A DNA stretch of 55,140 bases from the IMG/VR virus record IMGVR_UViG_3300009488_000001, positions 1-55,140 of that record. One strand, written 5' to 3'. A program made the translations under genes and the position numbers. Numbering within the stretch: the first letter of the stretch is position 1; every line of letters starts with the position of its first letter. The DNA is from a virus. Below are positions 22,244-31,937 of the stretch, piece by piece. The notes beneath the pieces were generated by a model. The model was not told where the DNA came from and did not search any database. It saw nothing but the letters and a program-made list of their open reading frames with translations.

Positions 22244-23173
22244 TTAACGTATCTCCATCAGAATAGTTTTTAATCCATCTTGATAATTATAAAAACTATT
22301 ACCAGAAGCTGGAATGACTTTCATTGTTCGATTAAATGAAGTTGGGAAAATAATTGTATTGGTTGGGTCAGACCATCCTCTTACTGCATTTATTTCTGTA
22401 GTTATTTCTGATGGTACTATATCAACTATAATAGAACCAGAATCATTGTCTATTGTTTTTACTGCTCCAATTATTACAGCAAATTCTCCATTGTCAGGTC
22501 TTGTATTTGTTAATGTCCCAGGTATATCTGGTGAAAGATACAACAATAAATCAGGATCATATGTATCTGTATTTAATTCTTTTACTTCGCCGGATTTCGT
22601 AACATATCCTATTTCACCTATGCCGATATCATGAGTCACTACACCAACGAGGGTGCTCTTACGCCTTTCTTTTGCATCTGCTAATCCTATTGTAACTTTT
22701 CCATCTTCTACACCAGTAGGATATACTACAGAGCCATTAGTAATTGGATTACTTGTATTATTTTTAACTTGAATCCAACTTTCAAATCCTATGCTCAAAG
22801 CAATATCTGATTCCTCATTATGGAAAATTAAACTTCCATCTATTGAATCATAATAAAGTTTACCCTCATCCCATGTTAGATTGGATATATCTGTACTAAA
22901 CAATAGCGAATCTATTGGTACTCCTAATAAAAGAGCATTGTTTTCCAAATATTGCAAACTTACCACATCAGAGCCATTTATGGGATCAGTAGCGTTCATG
23001 TATTTATGAAGCCCCGGATTATCTAAATCTGGAACTATCATAGTATCTGGACTTGATAAACTGCCGGAATGCAGAAGGCTATCAACTCTCAGATATTCGA
23101 TTTTATCAAATTTTTGAGAATATCCAAAAACAGTTATAAGCAACAATAATGCTATTAATTTTAATTTTTTCAT
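22244..23173 (-). CDS. Tail fibre, N-terminal part with signal peptide
   Basis: A 309-residue frame with a signal peptide (MKKLKLIALLLLITVFGYS, then Q). V-S-L-Q-Y-L-E-N near residue 70 and W-I-Q-V-K-N-N-T near residue 132 resemble tail-fibre attachment modules. It stops just after F-Y-N-Y-Q-D-G-L-K, where a -1 shift on TTA-AAA would enter the downstream frame. It overlaps the upstream gene by 4 bases (ATGA). Either a programmed frameshift, a mutation or a sequencing error is possible. Confidence 0.65.
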   Translation of the reverse strand: MKKLKLIALLLLITVFGYSQKFDKIEYLRVDSLLHSGSLSSPDTMIVPDLDNPGLHKYMNATDPINGSDVVSLQYLENNALLLGVPIDSLLFSTDISNLTWDEGKLYYDSIDGSLIFHNEESDIALSIGFESWIQVKNNTSNPITNGSVVYPTGVEDGKVTIGLADAKERRKSTLVGVVTHDIGIGEIGYVTKSGEVKELNTDTYDPDLLLYLSPDIPGTLTNTRPDNGEFAVIIGAVKTIDNDSGSIIVDIVPSEITTEINAVRGWSDPTNTIIFPTSFNRTMKVIPASGNSFYNYQDGLKTILMEIR

Positions 23174-24336
23174 GATATATCGTTTAATTGAAACAGTACT
23201 TTTACTCTTAAAACAAATCCCGGATCTCCCGAAAATGTGAAATATATTCTACCCGAAGCGTCAAAACTATTACGGGTATTACTCATAATAGGAATTGGAA
23301 TTGTTGCGCTTTTATATATAATTGCCTCCCCTATTTCATCGCCTCCAATAGTATATCCCACTTTAACAATTGTCTGATCCGGTATTGATGAACCGGCGGC
23401 TAAAAATTGGATATTACTTGTTAGATACCCGGCAGGTTCTGCTATGTCAAAATTTGCCGAAATCGTATTGCTGTTAAATTCGTCATGCCATGCCATATCG
23501 TCTGTGCTTTCGATTCCTAAATTATCAACATTTATACCTATTGTGTTTTTTTCTGTTAATCCTATTGATACCTGAACAGATGTGCTACCCCCCACTATCT
23601 CCATTTCTGCACCATCTGGCTTGATATATTGAATATCGTTAATAGTAAATATATCAAGGCTGCTGGCAATGCCTAATTTTGTCGCTAAATAATCCGGGAT
23701 GACATCAGTTTGGAAAGTTCTACCACTAAAATAAGAGGCGGCAATAGTTGTTAAACTTTGTGAGCCTTCCAATATTTCATTATCATCAGTATCATTAGGC
23801 AATCTATCAACTGCCTCGATAAAGAAATCCATGAACTTACCAACGCTTGTCAATGCTGCCCAATCTATAAACCTATCGTCTAGGTCTGAATTATTTCTAT
23901 CTAAATTTGTGTATTTTACATATACTATCCGGCCTTTTTCTATGTCCTCGCTTATATCAGATGTAAAGATAGGCTCGCTTGTAAGTTCATCGGCTCCCTG
24001 TGTGGCTGTAAAATACACTGATTTATCCTGATAGGCTGCTGTTAATGTTACGACAAAATTAAACCAGTATCTTGTAGTATCTCCCACCACGCTCGATACA
24101 AAAGATGATACTATAGTTTGAATTAATGCCGGATCGAAAGCCTTTAATGTTACATCTGATGAATCTTCACTTGAGAACTGCAAATACACAACATGACTAT
24201 TAGGGTATTTTTGACAATACTCTTTAGTCGTAAATGCACCCTGAAATCTGTCTTTATGCAGCCGGTTATGTTTATTGGGATAAACTCCCGATAAATCTTT
24301 AAATGTTACACTATTTAATTTTGAATTAGCTAACAT
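23170..24336 (-). CDS. Tail tip/receptor-binding region protein
   Basis: A 388-residue beta-rich protein with no signal peptide. Located between the large tail protein (24326) and the fibres, with short overlaps at both ends, so it is part of the distal tail operon. Its C-terminal region (residues 300-388) resembles the C-terminal module of the fibre at 20856 (G-R-I-Y-F-T-F-S versus G-T-L-Y-F-T-I-S). Role is inferred from position. Confidence 0.6.
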   Translation of the reverse strand: MLANSKLNSVTFKDLSGVYPNKHNRLHKDRFQGAFTTKEYCQKYPNSHVVYLQFSSEDSSDVTLKAFDPALIQTIVSSFVSSVVGDTTRYWFNFVVTLTAAYQDKSVYFTATQGADELTSEPIFTSDISEDIEKGRIVYVKYTNLDRNNSDLDDRFIDWAALTSVGKFMDFFIEAVDRLPNDTDDNEILEGSQSLTTIAASYFSGRTFQTDVIPDYLATKLGIASSLDIFTINDIQYIKPDGAEMEIVGGSTSVQVSIGLTEKNTIGINVDNLGIESTDDMAWHDEFNSNTISANFDIAEPAGYLTSNIQFLAAGSSIPDQTIVKVGYTIGGDEIGEAIIYKSATIPIPIMSNTRNSFDASGRIYFTFSGDPGFVLRVKVLFQLNDIS

Positions 24337-26461
24337 GTTTTTGAATTATAGTTATTACTGCTTCATCTTTTTTATTCTGTTTTTTAATATCTAAAACCCA
24401 TCCTATTGCATCATCTGATAGCTTTATGAGTCCAAGAGGATTAGTATTAAATGTTTCTATGTCCTCAAAATCAAATCTAACAGATACTGTGTGTTTTTCT
24501 GGAAGATAGATAGGGTCGTTTAAATCTGCCGCTATTATATCATCATTTTCAGTTATAGTATATCCTTCACCTGTTGTTTTTAATGTTTGCAATTTCCCTG
24601 AATTTTGAAATCTCAGCTTACTGGATTGAAATTTCTGAAATGCGCCTGAAAATCTATTACTTCCCCTTATTAAATTCCTAGATCCAGTGTTAAATAAATT
24701 TAAACTTCCCTCCTGGAACAAACTAGAGTTATCCTCGATTGTTATATTCTCATCTGTCTCAGCTTTCCAATCCTCGTTAGGCTCTGCACTTCTTTGTGAT
24801 TTGATTACAAAAATACTATTATCTTCTTTTTCGTCTTTTGTTCCGTCGCTTTTTATTGATCGTTCTAATTGAAGTGTGATGCCTCTAGTATCGCCCCTTA
24901 ATTTATCTACATTATTTAGTTTTGCATCTGTCTGTATTATGCTTGTTCGTAGATTTTTAGAATTGTATTCCCCTCTTCCGTTTATTGATTCATATGAAAA
25001 CTCCTCATATCCAGACTCTAAACTTAGATATGCCAATTCAGGCATTAATTCTGATTCAATGTCGTATTTATTAATTCTGTCAGATAAGTCTAAAACAATA
25101 TTGTTATCAAAGAAAAATGAGTATTCTTCAAATCTTATTCTTTCAAATCCTCCTATTGTTTCAAGTGTATATCCAGCATTCCACCGAACCCTTAAAGACC
25201 TTACATAATCTTCAAAACTTAAAGCTAAAGGGTTATTAGTATTTGCAAGCTCATCCCCGCGCAAATTTAGCCCCGACATAACAGATGCAAATTGTTTTTG
25301 ATCTTCTGATAGGTATACATCTCCATTTTGATTGTATGGGGTATCAAGCCTCCCAAAGTATTCTGAGTAAAACGGAAATTGAACGTCTAATATGTGCTGT
25401 GCCAATCTTTCTCCAATTTCATATATAGGGAATGCCTCAATGGTCACAGGTGTAGACGTTACAATAGCCTCTTGATATGTAATATTGACTCTTGTTATTT
25501 CAATATCATGCACCCCCGGAGGCGTGTCCTCATGCGCGCTCCCATATAATACTATTGATTGCCCAGATAATATATTTGTTGTTCTTGCAAATGTAATATT
25601 GATAATCCCTGAGCTATCTCTGTCGTCAATTCTTTGTATCCTAATATCAGAATCAACACTGTCATTATCGTTCAGAATTGCATATCTGAATTCAAACCAG
25701 CCATCATTTAGTTGCTCAGGTATATTTATATCTATCTCAATGCTTACAGTCAATGTCCGATCTTCTGTAGAGCTTAAAAAGAAACCCATCTCTTTGTGCA
25801 ATACTTGATTTGTATTGAAAACAGTTGAATGTGACTGTATACCAAAATCACTCAATATAACACTTTGATTTATTTCAAAAATCTCATCTGTGTCATTTAC
25901 CACCCATGTATTAGTATCTGAATGTTCCGCAGAAGCAAATGCATTTATTTCACCAAAGCGAAAATCTTTTAACAGGTTAGGATAATCAACAATATTATAT
26001 CCTCCTATTGAAAATAATTTAGTTATATCTATTGAATCTTTTTTCCTGTTATTTAGTTTAGTCTGAGTCGAACTATTAATCGCTTTAATCTGAACACCGA
26101 ATGCAAAATTTAAAACTTTGACTATCTTAAAGAAACTAAAATTAACTTTAAATCGGCTTGGCATTTCTATATACGCCCGTGTAGATTCTTTATACCATGA
26201 TATAACAAGTGTACATTCAGCATTAAAGCTAGATGATTCTTTCAATTCTTTTAATAGTTCTGCCCCATTACCTACGAATGTTAAACTATCAGATACAAAT
26301 GAACTAAACACACCCCCTATTTCTAATGATCGTTTAATACTTATTGAACCTTCTGCCCATTCCAACGGTTCCGGCTCACAAATTATATTGCGAGATTGAC
26401 TAAGCAGCTTAAATTGATACTTAGGCGGTGTGTTGCTCTGTATGTCTGAAGGCCATGTCAT
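24326..26461 (-). CDS. Large distal tail/baseplate protein
   Basis: A 711-residue protein following the tape measure gene with a 4-base overlap. It opens with P-P-K-Y-Q-F-K-L-L-S and L-E-W-A-E-G-S-I-S-I-K-R, similar in style to distal-tail proteins that start with a beta sandwich. Beta segments alternate with an SLNLFNTGSRNLIRGSNRFSG region near residue 595. By gene order it should be the distal tail or tail-associated hub protein. No peptidase motif seen. Confidence 0.6.
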   Translation of the reverse strand: MTWPSDIQSNTPPKYQFKLLSQSRNIICEPEPLEWAEGSISIKRSLEIGGVFSSFVSDSLTFVGNGAELLKELKESSSFNAECTLVISWYKESTRAYIEMPSRFKVNFSFFKIVKVLNFAFGVQIKAINSSTQTKLNNRKKDSIDITKLFSIGGYNIVDYPNLLKDFRFGEINAFASAEHSDTNTWVVNDTDEIFEINQSVILSDFGIQSHSTVFNTNQVLHKEMGFFLSSTEDRTLTVSIEIDINIPEQLNDGWFEFRYAILNDNDSVDSDIRIQRIDDRDSSGIINITFARTTNILSGQSIVLYGSAHEDTPPGVHDIEITRVNITYQEAIVTSTPVTIEAFPIYEIGERLAQHILDVQFPFYSEYFGRLDTPYNQNGDVYLSEDQKQFASVMSGLNLRGDELANTNNPLALSFEDYVRSLRVRWNAGYTLETIGGFERIRFEEYSFFFDNNIVLDLSDRINKYDIESELMPELAYLSLESGYEEFSYESINGRGEYNSKNLRTSIIQTDAKLNNVDKLRGDTRGITLQLERSIKSDGTKDEKEDNSIFVIKSQRSAEPNEDWKAETDENITIEDNSSLFQEGSLNLFNTGSRNLIRGSNRFSGAFQKFQSSKLRFQNSGKLQTLKTTGEGYTITENDDIIAADLNDPIYLPEKHTVSVRFDFEDIETFNTNPLGLIKLSDDAIGWVLDIKKQNKKDEAVITIIQKHVS

Positions 26462-29391
26462 TGTAATCTATTTGCGTAATTTTGTGAATAATTGCTGTCT
26501 CTACTTATTAGAGAAGGGTTCTGTCTTTTGTTCCTATTTATCGCCCTTTCTATTCTTTTTAATCCTTTTGCATTTGATTTTTGAAGAGCTAATGTATCAA
26601 AGTTGATAATATTTACATTATTCCCTCCTGACGCTCTCATTATTGCCTCTGTTTCTTTGTTGTTGTGAACAGTTGCGCCTTTGAATTTATTTCCTGAGAA
26701 CAACGTATCGGTTTCTGCCATATATGATTCCCCACCTTTTGTTATTACTAATTCCCTCGCTGCCATTCCTGTTGGTGAATCTCCTGCTATAAAGGTATCG
26801 GGTGTTCCTTTTTTACCTTTATGAAATTTAGGTACTTTTTGTGCTACAACCAATGCCGCCTGAACAGCCGCCGAGCCAATAACAAAGGGTATTTGAGCCA
26901 ATGCAAGTGGAGCCAATGCCGCCGTAAGAGGATTAGCTAATAAAACCGCCGCAGTTGCTTTTATTTTAAATACGGCTTCTGCCGCCTTTATTGCAATTCC
27001 TAGCAACGAACTTGTCTTTTCTGCTTTTGCCTGCTTAACTCTTAAATCGTTTTCCTTTTTTGCAAATTCTGCCTCTATTTTTGCCCTTTTGTCGGCATCA
27101 TCTCCGGCTATTGCTAGTTTTTTGTTTTTTTCTTCTTCTAATGCTATTAATTCATTCTCTCGACTAACCGCCCCAAATTCTGCGATTGCTTCAATTCCTC
27201 CTATTATCGCATCTCTCCGTGTATCTTGTAAATCCTGTTCTAATTCTTTTTTTGTCTCTGCCACTTCTTCTGCCAACTTAATACTTTCATCGGCAGCCTC
27301 TTTTTCTTCTTTCCCCTTCTCGTCCAGAAACTTTCTAGTTTGCTCTAAACTTTTTGCATCATCCTTAACTTGCTGTTCAAATTTTAAAGTATCAAGATCG
27401 GCGGCGGCGTTTAGTTCATCTTCTGCGAAATCTGCACTTTCCTTAAGAAATTCATCTGAGGCTTTTTTCTCCTCTTTTAATCTTTTATTTATTGATATTT
27501 TATCCCTTGCTTCTTTTTCTATTCTGACTTTATCGGCTGCGTCTATTTCTGCGTTGGCTGCCGCCTCTGCTGACAGTAGAAGTTGATCGTTTTGGTCTTT
27601 TCTTCTACTTACATATTCATCCCATAATGCAACGGACGATTTTAAATTAAACCCTAAATCCTGAAACTGTTTAAGTATTGTTTTTTCAAGGTCAATATCA
27701 AATTCCTCAAAATCAAATAAATCAAGCGTATCAAATACTTTTTTTGCCTCAGCTCCTAATTTTACAACATTAGCGGTAAATACCTGTGTTATGATATCCC
27801 CTCCACCTCTTATTTTATCTAAAAGACTTCCCGCTTTGTTTTCTACGGCAGTCATAGACGTGACAGTGTCCTTGAGTCCTTGTATTATCGCCCTGGCAAA
27901 TCCTGTTTCTCCAATAGAAAGTACAAAACCATCCCATGCACTTGCTAACAATACCATGTCGCCCGCCAAATTATCTAATTGTATGTCTACAATTCCCTGT
28001 AATTCATCTTCTACTCCGATTAATCCGTCCCTTAGCTTCTCCGCACTTTCAGCACCTTCTAAGAATCTATTAAAGGCGGCTACACTTCTCTTGTCTGTTA
28101 ATTCTAAAGTCTCATTAAGTGATATCCCGTCCTCTCTGAGTTTTATTAAGGCTGGAATTAATTCTTCAAAGCTACTTACACTACCGCCCAATGCCTTAGC
28201 TAATGTACCGCCTGAGTCGGCAAGATTTAATAGTATATTTCTGGTTGCTACGGATGCCTTATTTGCTTCAAATCCTGCATCTCTTAAATTGCCTAATAAT
28301 GCGACTGTTTCTTCAATTGAGAATCCAAACGCTTTGGCTACTGGGGCAACATTTGATAATGCCGCTTCATAATCCTGAAAGGTTAATGCACTTTTCGTGG
28401 TAGCTACTGCGAGAACCGAGGCCACTCGTCCTGATTCTGTTGCGTCTAATCCAAATGCCCTCAGTGCAGATCCTGCAACCTTTGCGGCGGTTGCTAAATC
28501 GCTTTCTGTTGCTGCCGCTAAGTCCAATATTGCCTCTGTAGATGCAAGTATTTCTGATTGCTCAAATCCTAATTTAGCTAATTCTTTTTGCAGTCCTGAA
28601 ACTTCTGAGGCCGTAAATTTGGTTACTCTTCCATATTCTAAAGATGCTTTTGTTAAATCTTTTATTCCTTCAACATTGGTTCTTAGTATTGCGGCGGTTT
28701 CTGATTGTGCTTTCTCAAATTTAACAATAGTACTAAATGAACTTTTTAATACTGCTGCGAGTGCTGCAACTCCACCCACCAATCCAAGAGCACCTAATAA
28801 TGATTTTGCACTTTGTTTGATGGCTCCACCATAATCTCCTACTTTGCGCTGACTCCTGCCCGTCTGTGCATCGAGCTTTTTTAACGCAGCATCTTGGCGT
28901 TTGATGGTTGCTGTTAATTCTTTTCCTCTTTTACTTGTCTCTCTCTCTGTTTCGCTTAATGCTTTAAACTTGGCTATATTCTTACTTAGAGATAGACTAA
29001 TGGCATTATATGAGCCTTTAAGTGCGCTATTTGCCAATACCTCCTGCCTTGTAGCTTTTGTAGATGCTTTCGCCGCCTCCGTTTTGGCAATAGTAGCCTT
29101 CTGTACTTGCTTGTATGCTGCTGTCACCTTTATTTCGGCGGCTTCCATTTGCTTATCTAGCTTGATAAGCTCCCGTGTTGTTGCGTCAAGTTTTTTAGCA
29201 GATTTATTATTTTCGGTTTGTGCTTTTTTAACGGTATCTATTGTTACACTAATTGACTTTAGGGACTCTACGAATTTCTGAGTCGTTACCAGCATCCCAT
29301 CGAGAATTTTGTCGGTAGTCTGGAGGGTTGTGTTAAACTTCTCTAGCTTAGTTATCTCCTTATCGCTCAGTATTTCGTTAATCTCCGGCAT
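26458..29391 (-). CDS. Tail tape measure protein (TP901 type)
   Basis: A 977-residue protein. An N-terminal coiled coil runs to about residue 190. The TP901 core then spans about residues 215-480 with F-E-K-A-Q-S-E-T-A-A-I-L, K-F-T-A-S-E-V, A-A-T-E-S-D-L-A-T-A-A-K and L-A-V-A-T-T-K-S-A-L. A second coiled coil follows (600-800), then a hydrophobic segment (AVLLANPLTAALAPLALA). It sets tail length, and the size predicts a tail of roughly 140-150 nm at about 1.5 angstrom per residue. Confidence 0.9.
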   Translation of the reverse strand: MPEINEILSDKEITKLEKFNTTLQTTDKILDGMLVTTQKFVESLKSISVTIDTVKKAQTENNKSAKKLDATTRELIKLDKQMEAAEIKVTAAYKQVQKATIAKTEAAKASTKATRQEVLANSALKGSYNAISLSLSKNIAKFKALSETERETSKRGKELTATIKRQDAALKKLDAQTGRSQRKVGDYGGAIKQSAKSLLGALGLVGGVAALAAVLKSSFSTIVKFEKAQSETAAILRTNVEGIKDLTKASLEYGRVTKFTASEVSGLQKELAKLGFEQSEILASTEAILDLAAATESDLATAAKVAGSALRAFGLDATESGRVASVLAVATTKSALTFQDYEAALSNVAPVAKAFGFSIEETVALLGNLRDAGFEANKASVATRNILLNLADSGGTLAKALGGSVSSFEELIPALIKLREDGISLNETLELTDKRSVAAFNRFLEGAESAEKLRDGLIGVEDELQGIVDIQLDNLAGDMVLLASAWDGFVLSIGETGFARAIIQGLKDTVTSMTAVENKAGSLLDKIRGGGDIITQVFTANVVKLGAEAKKVFDTLDLFDFEEFDIDLEKTILKQFQDLGFNLKSSVALWDEYVSRRKDQNDQLLLSAEAAANAEIDAADKVRIEKEARDKISINKRLKEEKKASDEFLKESADFAEDELNAAADLDTLKFEQQVKDDAKSLEQTRKFLDEKGKEEKEAADESIKLAEEVAETKKELEQDLQDTRRDAIIGGIEAIAEFGAVSRENELIALEEEKNKKLAIAGDDADKRAKIEAEFAKKENDLRVKQAKAEKTSSLLGIAIKAAEAVFKIKATAAVLLANPLTAALAPLALAQIPFVIGSAAVQAALVVAQKVPKFHKGKKGTPDTFIAGDSPTGMAARELVITKGGESYMAETDTLFSGNKFKGATVHNNKETEAIMRASGGNNVNIINFDTLALQKSNAKGLKRIERAINRNKRQNPSLISRDSNYSQNYANRLQ

Positions 29392-30025
29392 CTTCTTTGG
29401 GTTTTTTAGTGTGTGCCTCGATTAAATTCTTTTCGAGGTTTAAAAAATATAATAATTTTACCCTCTCGCTGTATTGTTGCGGTGTCTGCAAATAAACACG
29501 ATTAACTTTATCTAAGAATGTATATTCCTTTTGTGGCTCAGGCGTTTTGTTATTTGGGTTTTCCTCTGGGAATATCTCTATAAACTTGTCATACCTTCTC
29601 TCTATCTCTTTATCTAATCGCTTGACATCTCCAGCGGTTTTTATTTCATGTCCCGTAAGCTTTTTAACTGATTCCAGATATTTATCCAATCGGTTATTAT
29701 GTTTTTTATATTTTCTATTGGCCCAATTTAATAACGATATTGAGCGAGGAATAAAACTCATATTAACAGCTATTCCAGCTCTTGCAATTTTTAATTCTAA
29801 GTTTTTGCCCCTTATTATCTCCTTCTCTTTTTCATGTCTCAGATTATCGCTGCTATCACCACCATTAATTTTATCAACTATTTCCCTCGTCAATTTTTCT
29901 CTTTCTTCCGCCCACCATTTAATAGGAAATGGATTGTACCATTTTTTCAAATGACTGGCACTGTCTTTTTTTTCTTCGAGCTTGAAGACATTTAATAGCC
30001 TAATATCATAAATGGTTTTTATCAT
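29378..30025 (-). CDS. Tail assembly protein candidate, upstream of tape measure
   Basis: A 215-residue charged, helical protein with W-Y-N-P-F-P-I-K-W-W near residue 29. It overlaps the tape measure start by 14 bases and the upstream gene by 4. In siphoviruses this slot normally holds tail assembly chaperones. No slippery-site fusion is evident. Role inferred from position. Confidence 0.55.
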   Translation of the reverse strand: MIKTIYDIRLLNVFKLEEKKDSASHLKKWYNPFPIKWWAEEREKLTREIVDKINGGDSSDNLRHEKEKEIIRGKNLELKIARAGIAVNMSFIPRSISLLNWANRKYKKHNNRLDKYLESVKKLTGHEIKTAGDVKRLDKEIERRYDKFIEIFPEENPNNKTPEPQKEYTFLDKVNRVYLQTPQQYSERVKLLYFLNLEKNLIEAHTKKPKEDAGD

Positions 30026-30459
30026 CTGAAAACTGCTCTTTTATAACTTTGTCCTATTACTTTGTTTGTTAATCCTCTCGCCTCTAGTTGGTCTTTTTTG
30101 GGTATTCCAAAAATCGGTTTCCCATAATCATCCTGTAATATGTTTGTTTTCTCGTCATCGCTACCTATCAAATATTTAGGAAAATTAATATCTAAAAACA
30201 TGCTCCTTTGAAACTCCCCACTTAAAAATAAGTCTGGTTTTGGTTTATTTTGTGCTTTTGCATATGCCGGTGTTAATAATATTGATTTTGTTGATTGATG
30301 CACCAGCGCATTATCTTTAGAATCTCGACTAAGCAACATTTGTTCCCGGTTAATATCAATAATCTGATTATCTACCGACATTATCGCCTTTTCAACATTT
30401 ACAGCGATATTATTAACCCACTGTTGCGATCTTTTTGCTATGTTCTTTATCTGTCCCAT
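30022..30459 (-). CDS. Tail/virion morphogenesis protein
   Basis: A 145-residue protein with M-L-L-S-R-D-S-K-D near residue 40, L-F-L-S-G-E-F-Q-R-S-M near residue 78 and Y-G-K-P-I-F-G-I near 112. This resembles small phage morphogenesis proteins common in Bacteroidota phages. Overlaps its upstream neighbour by 47 bases. Structural role inferred from context. Confidence 0.55.
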   Translation of the reverse strand: MGQIKNIAKRSQQWVNNIAVNVEKAIMSVDNQIIDINREQMLLSRDSKDNALVHQSTKSILLTPAYAKAQNKPKPDLFLSGEFQRSMFLDINFPKYLIGSDDEKTNILQDDYGKPIFGIPKKDQLEARGLTNKVIGQSYKRAVFR

Positions 30460-30835
30460 TAAACTTTTTAATCAATTTTCCAATAAATGATTCAGGTTTG
30501 TTTTTAACCTGGTTAATTCTGTCTGCCTCTTTCATAAACTTACTCAACATCTTATTAATAGTCATCCCTTTTTCTACATAGCTTTTCCCGGTCTTATTAA
30601 CAAGTTGTTCTATTTCATCAAGAGTAACAGAACTATTCATTGATGCTCTTAATATTTTTAATTCAAGTACTCCTTTGTCAAACGGCTGTTTAAATATTCG
30701 TTTAATTTTAACGGATATCTTCACTAATTGCCTTCTGACTTTTCGCGGCACAATATTAAGGGATGCCATTGTATCTGACTTTTCACGTTCTTTTAAACGT
30801 GATTCTATTCCTAATACTATTTCTGTGTTTGCCAT
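30413..30835 (-). CDS. Tail module protein, unknown
   Basis: 140 residues from the ATG at 30835 (MANTEIVLGIESRLKEREKS); the frame extends to 30898, but that start would cover the terminator hairpin. Basic and helical. Position between tail tube and tape measure suggests tail assembly. Confidence 0.55.
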   Translation of the reverse strand: MANTEIVLGIESRLKEREKSDTMASLNIVPRKVRRQLVKISVKIKRIFKQPFDKGVLELKILRASMNSSVTLDEIEQLVNKTGKSYVEKGMTINKMLSKFMKEADRINQVKNKPESFIGKLIKKFNGTDKEHSKKIATVG

Positions 30836-30840
30836 ATGAT

Positions 30841-30867
30841 AAAAATAAAGGGGGTTATTCGCCCCCT
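30841..30867 (-). terminator. Terminator or attenuator after tail tube operon
   Basis: On the minus strand GGGGG, seven bases, CCCCC, then TTTATTTTT. It lies just downstream of the 30873 gene stop. It probably reduces transcription into the tape measure region, giving more tail tube than tape measure protein. Confidence 0.65.
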
Positions 30868-30872
30868 CTGTT

Positions 30873-31040
30873 TTATTTTGTAGAAGGTAGCTCGCCACCT
30901 ATTTTTACAAAAACATCTTCGGGCTTTCTTTTATCCCCTAATTTAACTAAATGCTTTTTAAATTTATCAAAAGGCATTTTAGCGCAACATTGACCAATAC
31001 TGATCTTGTTTTTGTCTTTAATTCTCTTTATTTTCTCCAT
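30873..31040 (-). CDS. Small basic protein, 55 residues
   Basis: An open frame beginning MEKIKRIKDKNKISIG, Lys-rich, whose start overlaps the tail tube stop (TAATG). Followed by a terminator. No family recognised; probably a tail cofactor. Confidence 0.6.
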   Translation of the reverse strand: MEKIKRIKDKNKISIGQCCAKMPFDKFKKHLVKLGDKRKPEDVFVKIGGELPSTK

Positions 31041-31933
31041 TATGGCTGTGCTTTAATTAAATTAGAAGCATAAATATAATAAGTCACATCGTCATCAGTT
31101 GCCTGAATATCCGCATATTCAAGTAATACAAAAGGTACCGGAGTAGTGCCGATATCTTTTTCAACGGTTAAATCATATTCTCCAAATCCTATCTCTGTAG
31201 CTGCGGTTACGCCTGGGTCGCTGGCATTAGTTTTGATGATAGTAAAATCTGTTGCGGTGAGTCCCAATAGAGGCGTTCCGCTTCCTCTTTTCAATACCTT
31301 AACGCGAATTATTCCTGTTCCTATAATATATGGAACTGTAATTGTTTGAGATAATCCCACAGGAACAAGCATTCGTATATCATCAACGCTTTGCTCTGAG
31401 TCCGCAGATACAAGGTTTTCAAATTCCCTAATTGAAGAGAAGAACACAAATATTTTATAAGACTGCTGTTTGGTATCTGCCATCGGCAAATTGCGTCTTA
31501 TATAAATCTTACCTCTCAATCCCTTGATGGTTCCATCTGATTTCATCGTTCCGATACGGGTACCGTCTTTTAACTGTAAGGGAAAATCAAATGATTGAGC
31601 ATCAATTTGAAGTAGTGCTTGTTGTTCTGCAAGCGAAACTTGCAAATATCCTACTAATTGAGGAAGTGGATTATCGGTTATTTCACTGATACCTAAATTG
31701 CTTTCCTCAACAACTGGATCGGCGGTATTGTTTTCATAGCCTCTTCGAATATCAAGAACATTTCCTGACATTCCAGTTGCTATGGCTGCGAGTATTTCAT
31801 GTAATTTTGTCTCTGAAATAAATTCAGCATCCGTAAATACTGTACCGATATCGGTAGCAATAAGAGCGGCGACCTTATCCCATAATTTCTCGCATGAGTC
31901 GAGTCCTGTCCAGACTACTGGTTTGCATCCCAT
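31040..31933 (-). CDS. Major tail tube protein candidate
   Basis: A 297-residue beta-rich protein with no signal peptide, located after the connector genes and followed by a terminator, as expected for an abundant tail tube subunit. R-I-G-T-M-K-S-D-G-T-I-K-G-L near residue 125 precedes a long beta region, and the C-terminal third looks like an added Ig-like domain. Identification rests on size, composition and gene order. Confidence 0.6.
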   Translation of the reverse strand: MGCKPVVWTGLDSCEKLWDKVAALIATDIGTVFTDAEFISETKLHEILAAIATGMSGNVLDIRRGYENNTADPVVEESNLGISEITDNPLPQLVGYLQVSLAEQQALLQIDAQSFDFPLQLKDGTRIGTMKSDGTIKGLRGKIYIRRNLPMADTKQQSYKIFVFFSSIREFENLVSADSEQSVDDIRMLVPVGLSQTITVPYIIGTGIIRVKVLKRGSGTPLLGLTATDFTIIKTNASDPGVTAATEIGFGEYDLTVEKDIGTTPVPFVLLEYADIQATDDDVTYYIYASNLIKAQP

Positions 31934-31937
31934 AATA

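Noticed and set aside
28203-28834. Rightward ORFs antisense to the tape measure gene
   Set aside because: They are low-complexity Ser/Ala shadows of the coiled-coil regions of the tape measure protein and have no promoter or start context.
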